A stretch of DNA of 36,016 nucleotides from Candidatus Zhuqueibacterota bacterium. Its GTDB lineage: Bacteria; Zhuqueibacterota; Zhuqueibacteria; Zhuqueibacterales; Geothermadaptataceae. The DNA lies in assembly GCA_015491485.1 (NCBI GenBank), contig WFVT01000290.1, forward strand, positions 1-36,016, given 5' to 3'. Positions 1 through 9,209 of the stretch are shown one piece after another. Below the pieces are notes generated by a model. The model was not told where the DNA came from, ran no database searches, and worked only from the letters and a program-made list of their open reading frames with translations. The position numbers and the translations under genes were made by a program. Position 1 is the stretch's first letter; every line of letters starts with the position of its first letter.

Positions 1-2
1 GC

Positions 3-542
3 TGTAAAGAGAAAGCTTACCGGGAGAATCCCATCAATCCCTATAAAAAATGGATTACGGAATGGTATATTTCAGCCGGCGTAGAATCACGATATCTGCC
101 CGAAATTTATGATGCCATTCATCGGCGCCACGAACAAAGGCAATTGTGGGACACCCTCGAACCGAGTCTCCCTGATGTCCTGGTCAGGCTGCGGGAGCAA
201 GGCTTTAAGCTTGGCGTGATTTCCAACGCTGATGGTACCGTTCGGCAATTGCTGGAGGACTTCGAACTCGATCATTATTTCAAATGCATTCTCGATTCAA
301 CGGAAGTCGGCATTGAAAAACCGGATGCGCGGATTTTCTTCATGGCGGCCCAAATGCTGGGGGTGGTTCCGGAAGCGTGCGTGTACATCGGCGACCACTG
401 GCAGGTGGACGGGCAGGGCGCGTTGCATGCCGGCATGATTCCAGTTATTCTGGATCCGTTTGACGTTGGCAAGGAAATTCCCTGCCTGAAAATCCGGCGG
501 CTCATGGATATTCTCAAAGTCGTGCAGTTGGCGGAGGATTGA
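3..542 (+). CDS. HAD-superfamily (subfamily IA-like) hydrolase, 5' truncated by the window edge
   Basis: The ORF-track start at 144 is a TTG, but the frame stays open to position 3 (CKEKAYRENPINPYKKWITEWYI...). Motifs: 'GVISNADGT' and 'EKPDARIFFMAAQMLGV...VYIGDHWQVDGQGALHAGM'. Confidence 0.85.
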   Translation, partial: CKEKAYRENPINPYKKWITEWYISAGVESRYLPEIYDAIHRRHEQRQLWDTLEPSLPDVLVRLREQGFKLGVISNADGTVRQLLEDFELDHYFKCILDSTEVGIEKPDARIFFMAAQMLGVVPEACVYIGDHWQVDGQGALHAGMIPVILDPFDVGKEIPCLKIRRLMDILKVVQLAED

Positions 543-642
543 CAAAAATCCCTGCGGTGTCATCAACCGATGGCCCGGTTTTCAGCGGTTGCGGGCTTAA
601 CTGTATTAAATAAACTGGAAAATTCTATTCGCAAAATTTTGC

Positions 643-671
643 TTGCAAAGCGGTAAGGAGTTGATTATAAT
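643..671 (+). promoter_or_regulatory. sigma70-type promoter: TTGCAA - 17 bp - TATAAT
   Basis: TTGCAA at 643-648, 17-bp spacer, exact TATAAT at 666-671; lies upstream of the 752 ORF. Confidence 0.65.
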
Positions 672-677
672 AAGTCG

Positions 678-771
678 AAACCCTTAGAGAGTGGCAAAGC
701 CCTCTTTGAGGGAAGTTAAAAGGGCAAGTTGAATCAACTCGGGACTTAAAGATGGATTCTGATTCATCTTT
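678..771 (+). promoter_or_regulatory. Candidate structured 5' leader, including a hairpin that contains the ATG at 752
   Basis: CCCTT 681-685 / AAGGG 720-724; CCCTC 700-704 / GAGGG 708-712; palindrome AGTTGAATCAACT 727-739; AAAGATG 748-754 / CATCTTT 765-771. Confidence 0.4.
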
Positions 772-1123
772 ACCGCGAAGTAGTTGCCTGAACCATTTGC
801 GTCGTTCTTTGTGGCTTATCACTGCTTTAGGGCTGCTCCTGTTTCTCGTCTTGCAAGCCAATACTGCCTTAGCCCACCATCAAAACGTTCTTCCGCTTCA
901 ACAGCACTATGCCGCGGAAGCGCCTTCGGCTGCTTTTGCCTCCGGGAATAATGCTGAAATACACTCTGCCGGAAGTCCCTATGAAGACGTTTCGTTCGCC
1001 TATCCTTATCCGCTGACTACGGTCGTTGTGGTTTTGCTTTTTATCGGCATGGTGGCCTGGCTGTTCTATCGTTCACGGTCTGAAGGTGGGCGCAAGACGC
1101 ATATGCGGCGCTGGGCGCGCTGA
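752..1123 (+). CDS. Small membrane protein of unknown function (N-terminal signal/anchor and a second TM helix near the C terminus)
   Basis: 123 aa; hydrophobic LWLITALGLLLFLVLQANTALA and TTVVVVLLFIGMVAWLF followed by a basic tail. The start is uncertain because no strong SD is visible. Confidence 0.6.
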   Translation: MDSDSSLPRSSCLNHLRRSLWLITALGLLLFLVLQANTALAHHQNVLPLQQHYAAEAPSAAFASGNNAEIHSAGSPYEDVSFAYPYPLTTVVVVLLFIGMVAWLFYRSRSEGGRKTHMRRWAR

Positions 1124-1195
1124 GGGGCTGCTTCGGGATAATTCGCCGTGTCAGGCGGAATGGTTTGGAGCGGCCGCAGTTTGAAGTAAGAATGC

Positions 1196-1684
1196 CTACG
1201 CCGTTTTTCGGTTTTGAGGATGACGCAGATGGGAGTGAATTAAATCGGCTAATTCATACGGATGCCATGTGCTAAAGAAATATTTGCGCCCATTTTTTAA
1301 TTTCAATTCCACGCCGAGGCTGCGCCTGGCGATGAAGCCGATCGTCCCACGCAAATCCAATACGATCCCCCAGCCGAGAAAACGGGAAAACAGGTAAGGT
1401 TGCACCGAGATGCTTTCGATTTCATCCCATCGGATATGTTTCCGAAAGACACCGAAGCCAAAAGATATGCCGTCATTTTTAATGTGAATACTTAAGCTGC
1501 GAAAGTTATAAGCCGCAAAAACAAGTGCGAGAAAACTGACAAAGGCTGCCACCAGAATGAGAATAGGGGGGTGCAACCATAGAATTGCCGCAATTGCCAG
1601 CATCACATAGGCCCAAATCCCCAGCCAGACCAGATAACTAACCCACCTTTCCAGAGGCTGTCTGTCTTGAAATACCAGTGTCAT
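1196..1684 (-). CDS. Membrane protein with a bacterial PH-like domain
   Basis: Two N-terminal TM segments, then a pattern typical of PH-like domains ('GISFGFGVFRKHIRWDEIESISVQPY...GVELKLKNGRKYFFSTWHPYELADLI'). Confidence 0.6.
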   Translation of the reverse strand: MTLVFQDRQPLERWVSYLVWLGIWAYVMLAIAAILWLHPPILILVAAFVSFLALVFAAYNFRSLSIHIKNDGISFGFGVFRKHIRWDEIESISVQPYLFSRFLGWGIVLDLRGTIGFIARRSLGVELKLKNGRKYFFSTWHPYELADLIHSHLRHPQNRKTA

Positions 1685-1758
1685 CGGACCTCCAAGCTGT
1701 TTAATGAAACTATTTCTATTTCAATTTGAAAACGACTCTATGCGCCGGGAGTTCCTTG

Positions 1759-2886
1759 TTAAAGGGTAAACCGCAAATAACGGCATTCGATAGGACCGTT
1801 GTACAAGACAAACCGCCGCGTCGGTTTAAGCCCGATGTGCCGCGCCAATTGGCGACTGCCGGTGAAGATGTAAGCCGTGTAACCTTTGAAGCGCCGTTTA
1901 AGCACGCTTCCTATCGTTTTATATAAATCCGCCAGAGAGGCTTGAGAGCCAAGACGCTCGCCATAAGGAGGGTTGCAGATGAGAATGCCACGAGCCCCCA
2001 CCGGTCGTATTTCATGAAATGCATGTTTTTCGAACTGAATATCCTGAAGCACTCCGGCCCGCTCCGCATTGGCGCGGGCAGCTTCCAGAACCTGATGGTC
2101 AATATCGGAGCCCAAAATCGGCGCCGGCGCGGCGGAAAGCTGACGCCGGCGCGCTTCCTCTGTGATGGATTGCCACAATCGACCATCAAAATTTCGCCAG
2201 TGCTGAAAGGCAAAATTGGAACGCAGCAGTCCTGGCGCGATCTGCCGTGCGATCAGCGCCGCTTCGATCGGTAATGTGCCGCTGCCGCACATGGGATCGA
2301 TCAGAGGTTGTTTTCCCGTGTATCCGGCAAGCATCAGCATTCCGGCGGCAAGTGCTTCGTTCAGAGGAGCAGCTCCTTTTTCGCTCCGGTAACCGCGCCG
2401 GTGCAGCGATTCGCCGGACATATCCAAATATAGTTGCCCCCAGTTGGCTTTCAAATAAACATTGATGCTGATGTCCGGAGAAGCGGTATTCACGTTGGGC
2501 CGCTGTTTGCATACCCGGCGAAACCGGTCGGCAACGGCGTCCTTGACCTTGAGCGCCACGTAATGCGAGTGGCGCAAAACGGAATCCCGCACATTGGCAT
2601 GCACGGCAAACGTTTTGTTCAGATCAAACCAGGTTTCCCAGGGAATGTCCAGCGCCTGATGGTACAGGTCATCCGCATTTGAAAGATGGAATTCTCGCAG
2701 CAACAACAAAACGCGAACGCCGGTGCGCAGCCATAAATTCGCACGGTATCCCGTTTCCAGCGGCCCGCGAAAAGCGACGCCTCCGGTTTGCACCTGAACA
2801 TCCCGTGCTCCGATGCTTTTAAGCTCGCCAGCGGCTAACGATTCCAGACCGCGTGCAGCGGGGACAAAATATTGGTATTCCTCCAA
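1759..2886 (-). CDS. THUMP domain class I SAM-dependent RNA methyltransferase (RlmL/YpsC family)
   Basis: N-terminal THUMP region; 'LIDPMCGSGTLPIEAALIA', 'GSDIDHQVLEAARANAERAGV', 'ILICNPPYGERLG' (NPPY). Confidence 0.9.
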   Translation of the reverse strand: MEEYQYFVPAARGLESLAAGELKSIGARDVQVQTGGVAFRGPLETGYRANLWLRTGVRVLLLLREFHLSNADDLYHQALDIPWETWFDLNKTFAVHANVRDSVLRHSHYVALKVKDAVADRFRRVCKQRPNVNTASPDISINVYLKANWGQLYLDMSGESLHRRGYRSEKGAAPLNEALAAGMLMLAGYTGKQPLIDPMCGSGTLPIEAALIARQIAPGLLRSNFAFQHWRNFDGRLWQSITEEARRRQLSAAPAPILGSDIDHQVLEAARANAERAGVLQDIQFEKHAFHEIRPVGARGILICNPPYGERLGSQASLADLYKTIGSVLKRRFKGYTAYIFTGSRQLARHIGLKPTRRFVLYNGPIECRYLRFTL

Positions 2887-2888
2887 GA

Positions 2889-5294
2889 TTATCTCAAGGT
2901 TTCTTCAAACAATTTCAAAATGCGGCGGTATTCGTCCGTCCATGAGCTGGGTTCGCGGAACCCATGGCCTTCGAGGGGATATACGGCAAGCTCCCAATTT
3001 TCTTTGCCCAATTCGATCAACCGCTGTACCAGCCGGACCACGTCTTGAAAGTGAACGTTGGTATCGATCATACCGTGACAGATCAACAATCTGCCCTTCA
3101 AACCTTCCGCATGATAAATCGGGCTGCTGCGCCGGAAGGCAAGTGTATCCGCCTGAGGAATGTTTAAAATATTCGAAGTATATGGATGATTGTAATGCGC
3201 CCAATCGGTAACCGGCCGCAAGGCGGCGCCACACGCAAACACATCGGGTTGGGTGAACATAGCCATTAACGTGATGAATCCGCCATAGGAGCCGCCGTAA
3301 ATTCCGATGCGTTTGGGATCGACGCCGAATTCTTTGACCAGCCAGCGAGCCCCGTCAATCTGGTCATCGAGATCCTTGCCGCCCATGTGGCGGTAAATTG
3401 CGGTTCGCCAGTCCCGACCATAGCCGGCGCTGCCGCGATAATCGATATCGAGCACATAATAGCCGCGGTCGGCCAGGAGATTGTGGAACATGTATTCACG
3501 GAAATAACTGGACCACCATTTGTGGGCATTTTGCAAATACCCGGCGCCATGCACAAAAATCACCGCTGCTCCGTTGGGCGTCTCAGGCCGGTACAGCCGG
3601 GCATAGGGTTTAGCTCCATCGCGTGCCGGGATGCGCACAATTTCCGGGATGCGCCATTGGTAGCTGCGCCACTCTTCAGTCGTGGATTCCGTGAGTTGAC
3701 GGGCACGGGCGCCCGGTGCATTTTTTTGCAAATACAGTTCCGGCGGTTGATTGGAAAACGATCGGCGAATCAAAAGGTTTTTTTCATCGGGCGAGAGTAC
3801 CACATCGTTGCGGCCGGGAAGGCTGGTCAGCTTGACCATGTTGCCGCCATTGGCCGGCATCCGGTAAAAGTGTCTCTCGCCGGGATGTTCTTTATTGGCA
3901 TGAAAATACCAGTACTTTTTGTTTCGCGATAAAAACGGGTTGTAAATTTCAAACTCGCCCTGCGTCATAGCCGTTTTCTTTCGGGTGATCACATCATAAA
4001 CATAAAGGTGGCTGTAACCGGTTTCTTCACTGCAAAACCAGATTCGGCGGTTGTCCGGCATCCAGCCGACCTGTCCCGGTCGGCCCCAGCCAATGATATT
4101 CGGTCCTCCGATCCAGGCTTCATCATGTTGGTGTTCAAAAGGTTCCAATTGCCCAGAGGGCAAATGAAGCAGAGCCAACCAGCGGTCTTTGTTGTCATCC
4201 GAGGTAACGACCACAAAGGCGCGCCGACCATCCGGACTCCAGTAAGGCCCGTGAAACGTGACCGGTCTCGGCTTGGGTTTATCCGCCGATTTTTTCTTTT
4301 TAGCGTTTTGCTTTTTAGGAGGCACCGTGTAGGGCGGAACTTCAAAAATCCCTGGAAGTGAGTCCGGTTTTATGATGATCAGGGTATCGCGTTCAAGATC
4401 CACGAATGCAAATTTGCTGGTGCCCTGAGGGGCGCCGACCTTGGTACGCGCCGGAATGGTTTCTGTGAAACCGCTTTCGGTGACATAATTGGGGACCAGC
4501 GTTCTTTTGGCATTCGGATTCCGCTCAAACAGCCGCAAGGTAATGTATTTTCCGTCCGGCGAAAGTCGAGGGATTTGCACCGAAGCCTTGCCTACATAAA
4601 TGGTGGGCGGCCCGTTTTTAATTTGCTCACGGGCTTTTCTGCGACGATCCCGACGTTCTTTGCGTTTTTTCAATACCTGAAACAGCGACAGCTCTTCCTG
4701 TCTCAAAAATTTTTCCTGCTCAGTTTTCGGTTTCGGCTCCGGATCGGGTTTTTTCCCTTTTTTGAATTCCACCAACTGAGTAATCTGACCACTTTTCCGA
4801 TCCCAGCGGAACAGATTCCAGCCGCGCTGAAAAATCACAGCGTTTTCATCCAATGAAAATGTGGGATTGGATTCCCGTTCAGCCGTGCGGGTGATCTGCT
4901 GCAAGCGCTTTCGTTTCACGTCATATAAAAAGATATCACCGTCACGTTCGAAAAGCTTATAACGATAATCGCGGGAATACACGCCGCCGGCAGGTGGAAT
5001 GTTTCGAGTTTCCGGCAAAGGGACTTTTTCCGCCCGCAACGATTTTAAAGACATCCGGTAAAGCGAATCAGCATCGGCATTTTCAGGATTCCAGTAAAAA
5101 TAAATCCATTTTCCGTCCTCTGACCAAAAAGGGCGATTGGGGAAAGAGCCGATCCATTTCGGATCACGCATAATGGTGGCTACATCCAATTGCAAAGTCT
5201 GGGAAACGGCATGCGAGCTCAACCCGATGCCATAGAAAATAAAACACAAAAAGACAACGCTCCTGAGCAGCTTCCTGTAAAAATCCAGATGCAT
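2889..5294 (-). CDS. Secreted S9 family (prolyl oligopeptidase/DPP-like) serine peptidase
   Basis: Signal peptide, PD40/beta-propeller repeats ('LSPDGKYITLR', 'WSPDGRRAF'), catalytic 'GIYGGSYGGFITLMA', C-terminal 'LEGHGF'. Confidence 0.93.
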   Translation of the reverse strand: MHLDFYRKLLRSVVFLCFIFYGIGLSSHAVSQTLQLDVATIMRDPKWIGSFPNRPFWSEDGKWIYFYWNPENADADSLYRMSLKSLRAEKVPLPETRNIPPAGGVYSRDYRYKLFERDGDIFLYDVKRKRLQQITRTAERESNPTFSLDENAVIFQRGWNLFRWDRKSGQITQLVEFKKGKKPDPEPKPKTEQEKFLRQEELSLFQVLKKRKERRDRRRKAREQIKNGPPTIYVGKASVQIPRLSPDGKYITLRLFERNPNAKRTLVPNYVTESGFTETIPARTKVGAPQGTSKFAFVDLERDTLIIIKPDSLPGIFEVPPYTVPPKKQNAKKKKSADKPKPRPVTFHGPYWSPDGRRAFVVVTSDDNKDRWLALLHLPSGQLEPFEHQHDEAWIGGPNIIGWGRPGQVGWMPDNRRIWFCSEETGYSHLYVYDVITRKKTAMTQGEFEIYNPFLSRNKKYWYFHANKEHPGERHFYRMPANGGNMVKLTSLPGRNDVVLSPDEKNLLIRRSFSNQPPELYLQKNAPGARARQLTESTTEEWRSYQWRIPEIVRIPARDGAKPYARLYRPETPNGAAVIFVHGAGYLQNAHKWWSSYFREYMFHNLLADRGYYVLDIDYRGSAGYGRDWRTAIYRHMGGKDLDDQIDGARWLVKEFGVDPKRIGIYGGSYGGFITLMAMFTQPDVFACGAALRPVTDWAHYNHPYTSNILNIPQADTLAFRRSSPIYHAEGLKGRLLICHGMIDTNVHFQDVVRLVQRLIELGKENWELAVYPLEGHGFREPSSWTDEYRRILKLFEETLR

Positions 5295-5310
5295 AGAGGT
5301 CCTCCTTTAA

Positions 5311-5646
5311 TCAGGTACAGCGGTTGTCAAAAAAGAACCATTTCCGGGCGTCATTCATGGGCGTGATAAAAGCCTTAACCCATCCCTCCTTCATAAGCGC
5401 GATGATGGGGCTCGGGCCTGGTTTGCATGCTTTAAGCCATAGACGCGAAGCTTCCCTGAACGTTGCGCCCTTTTTAATAAAACCGCCCTTCTTACCGATG
5501 AAGCCGGTTGAAACATAAACATTGATGCCGTTGGAATCAAGCGAATCCGGCCGGAACATTTTTAGTTTTCTTAAAAATAACCGATATTTCAGAAAAGCCA
5601 AAAAAAGGTTTGGTGGTTCACGTGACGAAGGAGTGTTGTTTGGCAT
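5311..5646 (-). CDS. Doubtful hypothetical ORF immediately upstream of the S9 peptidase gene
   Basis: Open 111-aa frame with its stop 17 nt before the S9 ATG; no recognised domain; the opposite strand is also open over part of it. Confidence 0.2.
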   Translation of the reverse strand: MPNNTPSSREPPNLFLAFLKYRLFLRKLKMFRPDSLDSNGINVYVSTGFIGKKGGFIKKGATFREASRLWLKACKPGPSPIIALMKEGWVKAFITPMNDARKWFFFDNRCT

Positions 5647-5673
5647 AGGCAGGCATTTCGGGGAGAAGACGGG

Positions 5674-6270
5674 ATGCGGATACTAATTGCAGATGACTCC
5701 AAAATTTCACAGGAGATCCTGAGTGCCAATTTGAAAAAATGGGGACATGAGGTTGTTTTAGTCGAAAACGGCCAGGACGCTCTCGAAATTCTCAGCTCAA
5801 ACGATGCTCCAAAGCTGGCGGTGCTTGACTGGATGATGCCCAGGCTGGACGGTCTGACCGTATGCGAACGCATACGCGGGATGGGAAAAGATTCCATCTA
5901 CATCATTCTTTTAACCGCACGCGATAAAGAAGATGACATCATTGCCGGGCTTACCGCCGGAGCGGACGATTATATTACCAAACCGTTTAATCAAGGGGAA
6001 TTGCGCGCCCGATTGAATGTAGGCATCCGGGTGGTTCGGCTGCAGGAAAATCTCAATCGGCGAATCCGCGAACTTGAGAAAACCCTGTCGGAAGTCAAAG
6101 AACTTAAAGGACTTTTGCCGATCTGTTCCTATTGCAAAAGAATACGGAACGATCAGAATTACTGGCAACAGGTGGAATCCTTTCTTGGTGAGCACACCGA
6201 TGCTTCATTCAGCCACAGCATTTGTCCCGATTGTTATGAAAAACACGTCAAGTCCAACATGAAAACGTAA
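5674..6270 (+). CDS. Response regulator: REC domain, coiled-coil linker and Cys-rich 'ICSYCKRIRND...CPDC' tail
   Basis: Phospho-acceptor pocket 'LAVLDWMMPRLDGL', 'ILLTARDKE', 'AGADDYITKPFNQGEL'; tail 'GLLPICSYCKRIRNDQNYWQQVESFLGEHTDASFSHSICPDCYEKH'. SD GGGGAGAAG precedes the ATG. Confidence 0.9.
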   Translation: MRILIADDSKISQEILSANLKKWGHEVVLVENGQDALEILSSNDAPKLAVLDWMMPRLDGLTVCERIRGMGKDSIYIILLTARDKEDDIIAGLTAGADDYITKPFNQGELRARLNVGIRVVRLQENLNRRIRELEKTLSEVKELKGLLPICSYCKRIRNDQNYWQQVESFLGEHTDASFSHSICPDCYEKHVKSNMKT

Positions 6271-6512
6271 TTTGCGGATTGTATCTGCACCACGGCTTAT
6301 TCGGATTCAAGATAGGCATAAAGTGTTTTTCCTTTCTCAGTCCAACCGGCTGCCTCTTGTTTTTCCTGTAGATTTTTCCAATTTAAATATTATATTCTGC
6401 ATGTTCCCCGAATTCACTAAAAACGGAAGACCGACCTTCCGTAAATACTATCTTTTTCTGAATCCGTTGGAAATAAATGGCAATGATACATTCTAAACGC
6501 AGGAGTGCGGCT

Positions 6513-9200
6513 ATGCCGTTATCGGAGAAGCATAAAGTGCCGGAGGGCTTTAAGTTCATTAAAGAATTAGGAGGGATCCGCGAATATCGCTATTTGAAAA
6601 ATGATCTGACGGTGCTGCTGCGCCGGGATGATACGGCTCCGGTGGTCACGTTCATGGTGACATACCGGGTGGGGAGCCGAAACGAAGCCACCGGGCATAC
6701 CGGCGCCACGCATCTGCTGGAGCATATGATGTTTAAGGGAACGCCGAATTTTAATCGTGAAAAAGGCACCCAAATTGCCGCCGAGTTGCAGAAAGTCGGT
6801 GCGTTCTTTAACGCCACCACCTGGTTTGACCGCACCAACTATTATGAAATTCTGCCGACCGATCAGCTTGAATTAGCGGTTAAAATCGAAGCGGATCGCA
6901 TGCGAAACAGCATGATCCGGGAGGAGGATCATCAGAGTGAAATGACAGTGGTGCGAAACGAGTTTGATATTGCCGAGAATCGCCCCGAGAATGTTTTGCA
7001 CGACCGCGTTTTCGCGCATGCGTACCTTGCTCATCCATATCACCATTCCACCATCGGTTGGCGTTCGGATATCGAAGGCGTATCCACCGAGCGGCTTCGT
7101 GAGTTTTACAATACATTTTACTGGCCGAATAATGCCACCGTCAGCGTTATCGGCCATTTCGATGATAGCGAAGTTTTTCGCCTCATTGAACAGTATTTTG
7201 GGCCCATTCCACGTTCCCCGCATCCCATCCCTGAAATTTATACCACCGAACCGCCTCAGCAGGGAGAGGTGCGCTTTAAATTGCGGCGCACGGGACAACT
7301 GGGAATCGTGGCCGTGGCGCATAAAACCCCGGAAGCGCTGCATCCCGATATCCCGGCTCTGGATTTACTTGCCGCGGTTCTGAGTATTGGAAAAAGCAGC
7401 CGGTTTTACCGTGATCTTGTCCACCAAAACCTGGCTTTGACGCAATATACGCATGTTTATCAATTGCGCGACCCTTCTTTGATGATCACCCAGGTGACGC
7501 TGACCGCAGATACCTCACACGAAAAGGTTGAGGAAATCATCCTGGGGCATTATAAAGATATCCAGGAAAACGGAGTCAGTGAAAAAGAATTCGAAATTGC
7601 GCGAAACCAGCTTACCGCGGACATCGCCTATGACCGGGACGGCTCTTACGCCTATGCCAGCCGCTTGAACGAAGCCATCGCCTCGGCAAACTGGGAATTT
7701 TATGTGACCTATCTGGACCGGCTCAAAGCGGTTCGGCGGGAAGATATACAGGCGGTGGCGCAGAAATATTTTGTCGAGGATCAGCGAGTGGTGGGGTACT
7801 TCATTCCGATCAAAGACGATGCGGCTCCAGCCGCTTCTCAGCCGGCACTGTCTGTTCCGGGACCGGCCGGGTATGGCTTTTCCGGGCATCCCTCGATGTC
7901 CGTCCCTGCAGCCCTGGCAGGCGGTGGTGATCAGCTTCGCTTTGCGGATCGGGTCAGGACGACCAAACTGGAGAACGGGACAGAAATTTATCTATTGAAA
8001 ACCGCCGTCGAAAAAGTGATTTCCATACGGGCAGCGCTGAAAGCCGGCGAGGTATTTCTGCCGCCGGAACGCCGTATTGTGGCCAGAATAACCGCCGACT
8101 TGCTGGACCATGGAACGCAGCGACGCAATCAATTTGAATTGGCTGAAGCGCTGGAACAGATGGGCGCCGAACTGTCTTTCAGCAGCGGTGCGTTTCATTT
8201 GCATGTCCGGGGGCGGTTTTTGCGTGAGCACACCGAAAATGTGCTTGCATTGCTGAGTGAAATTCTGCGCGAGCCTGCGTTTGATGAGGATGAATTTCAG
8301 CAGGTTAAAAAGCAGTGGCTGGCGAATTTGCAGAAAAAATCGGATACTCCCCATTTCCGCGCCTACAACCTGCTCATGCAGGCCCTGTTTCCCACAGATC
8401 ATCCGTACTGGGAACCGGCGTTCGAACAGCAGATCGAGATCATCCATCAACTGGAGCTCCATGATATCAGACAATTTTACAACGAGGTTTACGGCGGCGC
8501 CACGTTGCGCATGGCGCTGGTCGGCGATCTGCCTGAAGATCTCATTATTCAGCAAACTCAAAAGCTGTTCGCCGATTGGGCGGGGGGATTGGACGCTCCG
8601 GAAATCCCGCGAACCGCGCTCAATCGGGCGGTCGAACGTCCATTCAGGATGCAGGATAAGCCGAATATCGATGTCTATTTTGGCCAGACCGGCGTGCCCC
8701 GGCTGAGTGATCCGGACTATGTGCCGTTCTTGATCGCCAACCACATTCTGGGCGATTCCCCCCTGAGTTCACGGCTTGGCCTCACCGTTCGCGATACCCT
8801 GGGACTCAGTTATTCGATTTATTCGTTTATCAGCACATCGAACCTCGCGGACGGATATTGGGGAATTTATATGGCGGTCTCGCCTCCGGACCTCCAAAAG
8901 GCGCTTGATGCGGTGCGGAAACTGTTGCAGGAGTACCGGAACGAAGGCCCCACCGAAAAAGAGATTGACAGCGCGCGGCAAACCCTGATTGGAAAATTTA
9001 AAGTGGTGAATGGCCTGCATTCCGGCGCGCTGGCAAATCAACTGCTTCGGGTGATCACCGAGGGACTCGGCGTTGAATATATGGACCAATATGCACAGAT
9101 GATACAGGACGCCTCCAACGAGCAGGTGAGAGAAGCAATTCAACATTTCATCCACCCGGATAGAATCGCTGTGGCCATGGCAGGAGGACTGCCGGAATAG
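6513..9200 (+). CDS. M16 family zinc metallopeptidase, two fused M16 units
   Basis: HxxEH motif in 'HLLEHMMFKGTPNF'; the second half is an M16 repeat without HxxEH. The start at 6513 has AGGAG 8 nt upstream; the track ORF starts at 6477 without a good SD. Confidence 0.92.
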   Translation: MPLSEKHKVPEGFKFIKELGGIREYRYLKNDLTVLLRRDDTAPVVTFMVTYRVGSRNEATGHTGATHLLEHMMFKGTPNFNREKGTQIAAELQKVGAFFNATTWFDRTNYYEILPTDQLELAVKIEADRMRNSMIREEDHQSEMTVVRNEFDIAENRPENVLHDRVFAHAYLAHPYHHSTIGWRSDIEGVSTERLREFYNTFYWPNNATVSVIGHFDDSEVFRLIEQYFGPIPRSPHPIPEIYTTEPPQQGEVRFKLRRTGQLGIVAVAHKTPEALHPDIPALDLLAAVLSIGKSSRFYRDLVHQNLALTQYTHVYQLRDPSLMITQVTLTADTSHEKVEEIILGHYKDIQENGVSEKEFEIARNQLTADIAYDRDGSYAYASRLNEAIASANWEFYVTYLDRLKAVRREDIQAVAQKYFVEDQRVVGYFIPIKDDAAPAASQPALSVPGPAGYGFSGHPSMSVPAALAGGGDQLRFADRVRTTKLENGTEIYLLKTAVEKVISIRAALKAGEVFLPPERRIVARITADLLDHGTQRRNQFELAEALEQMGAELSFSSGAFHLHVRGRFLREHTENVLALLSEILREPAFDEDEFQQVKKQWLANLQKKSDTPHFRAYNLLMQALFPTDHPYWEPAFEQQIEIIHQLELHDIRQFYNEVYGGATLRMALVGDLPEDLIIQQTQKLFADWAGGLDAPEIPRTALNRAVERPFRMQDKPNIDVYFGQTGVPRLSDPDYVPFLIANHILGDSPLSSRLGLTVRDTLGLSYSIYSFISTSNLADGYWGIYMAVSPPDLQKALDAVRKLLQEYRNEGPTEKEIDSARQTLIGKFKVVNGLHSGALANQLLRVITEGLGVEYMDQYAQMIQDASNEQVREAIQHFIHPDRIAVAMAGGLPE

Positions 9201-9209
9201 GCCAGAGAA

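Noticed and set aside
678-751. c-di-GMP-I (GEMM) riboswitch call
   Set aside because: Only local resemblance (AAACC, GCAAAGCC); the conserved GACG linker and 3' GGUAGCCGGGUUGCC-like segment are not seen. Kept as an uncharacterised leader.
6421-6450. Terminator after the REC gene (ACGGAAG accgac CTTCCGT)
   Set aside because: Only a 7-bp stem and no immediate T-run; too weak to call.
7992-8744. 250-aa antisense ORF opposite the M16 peptidase
   Set aside because: Antisense to a confident CDS; no domain-like pattern.
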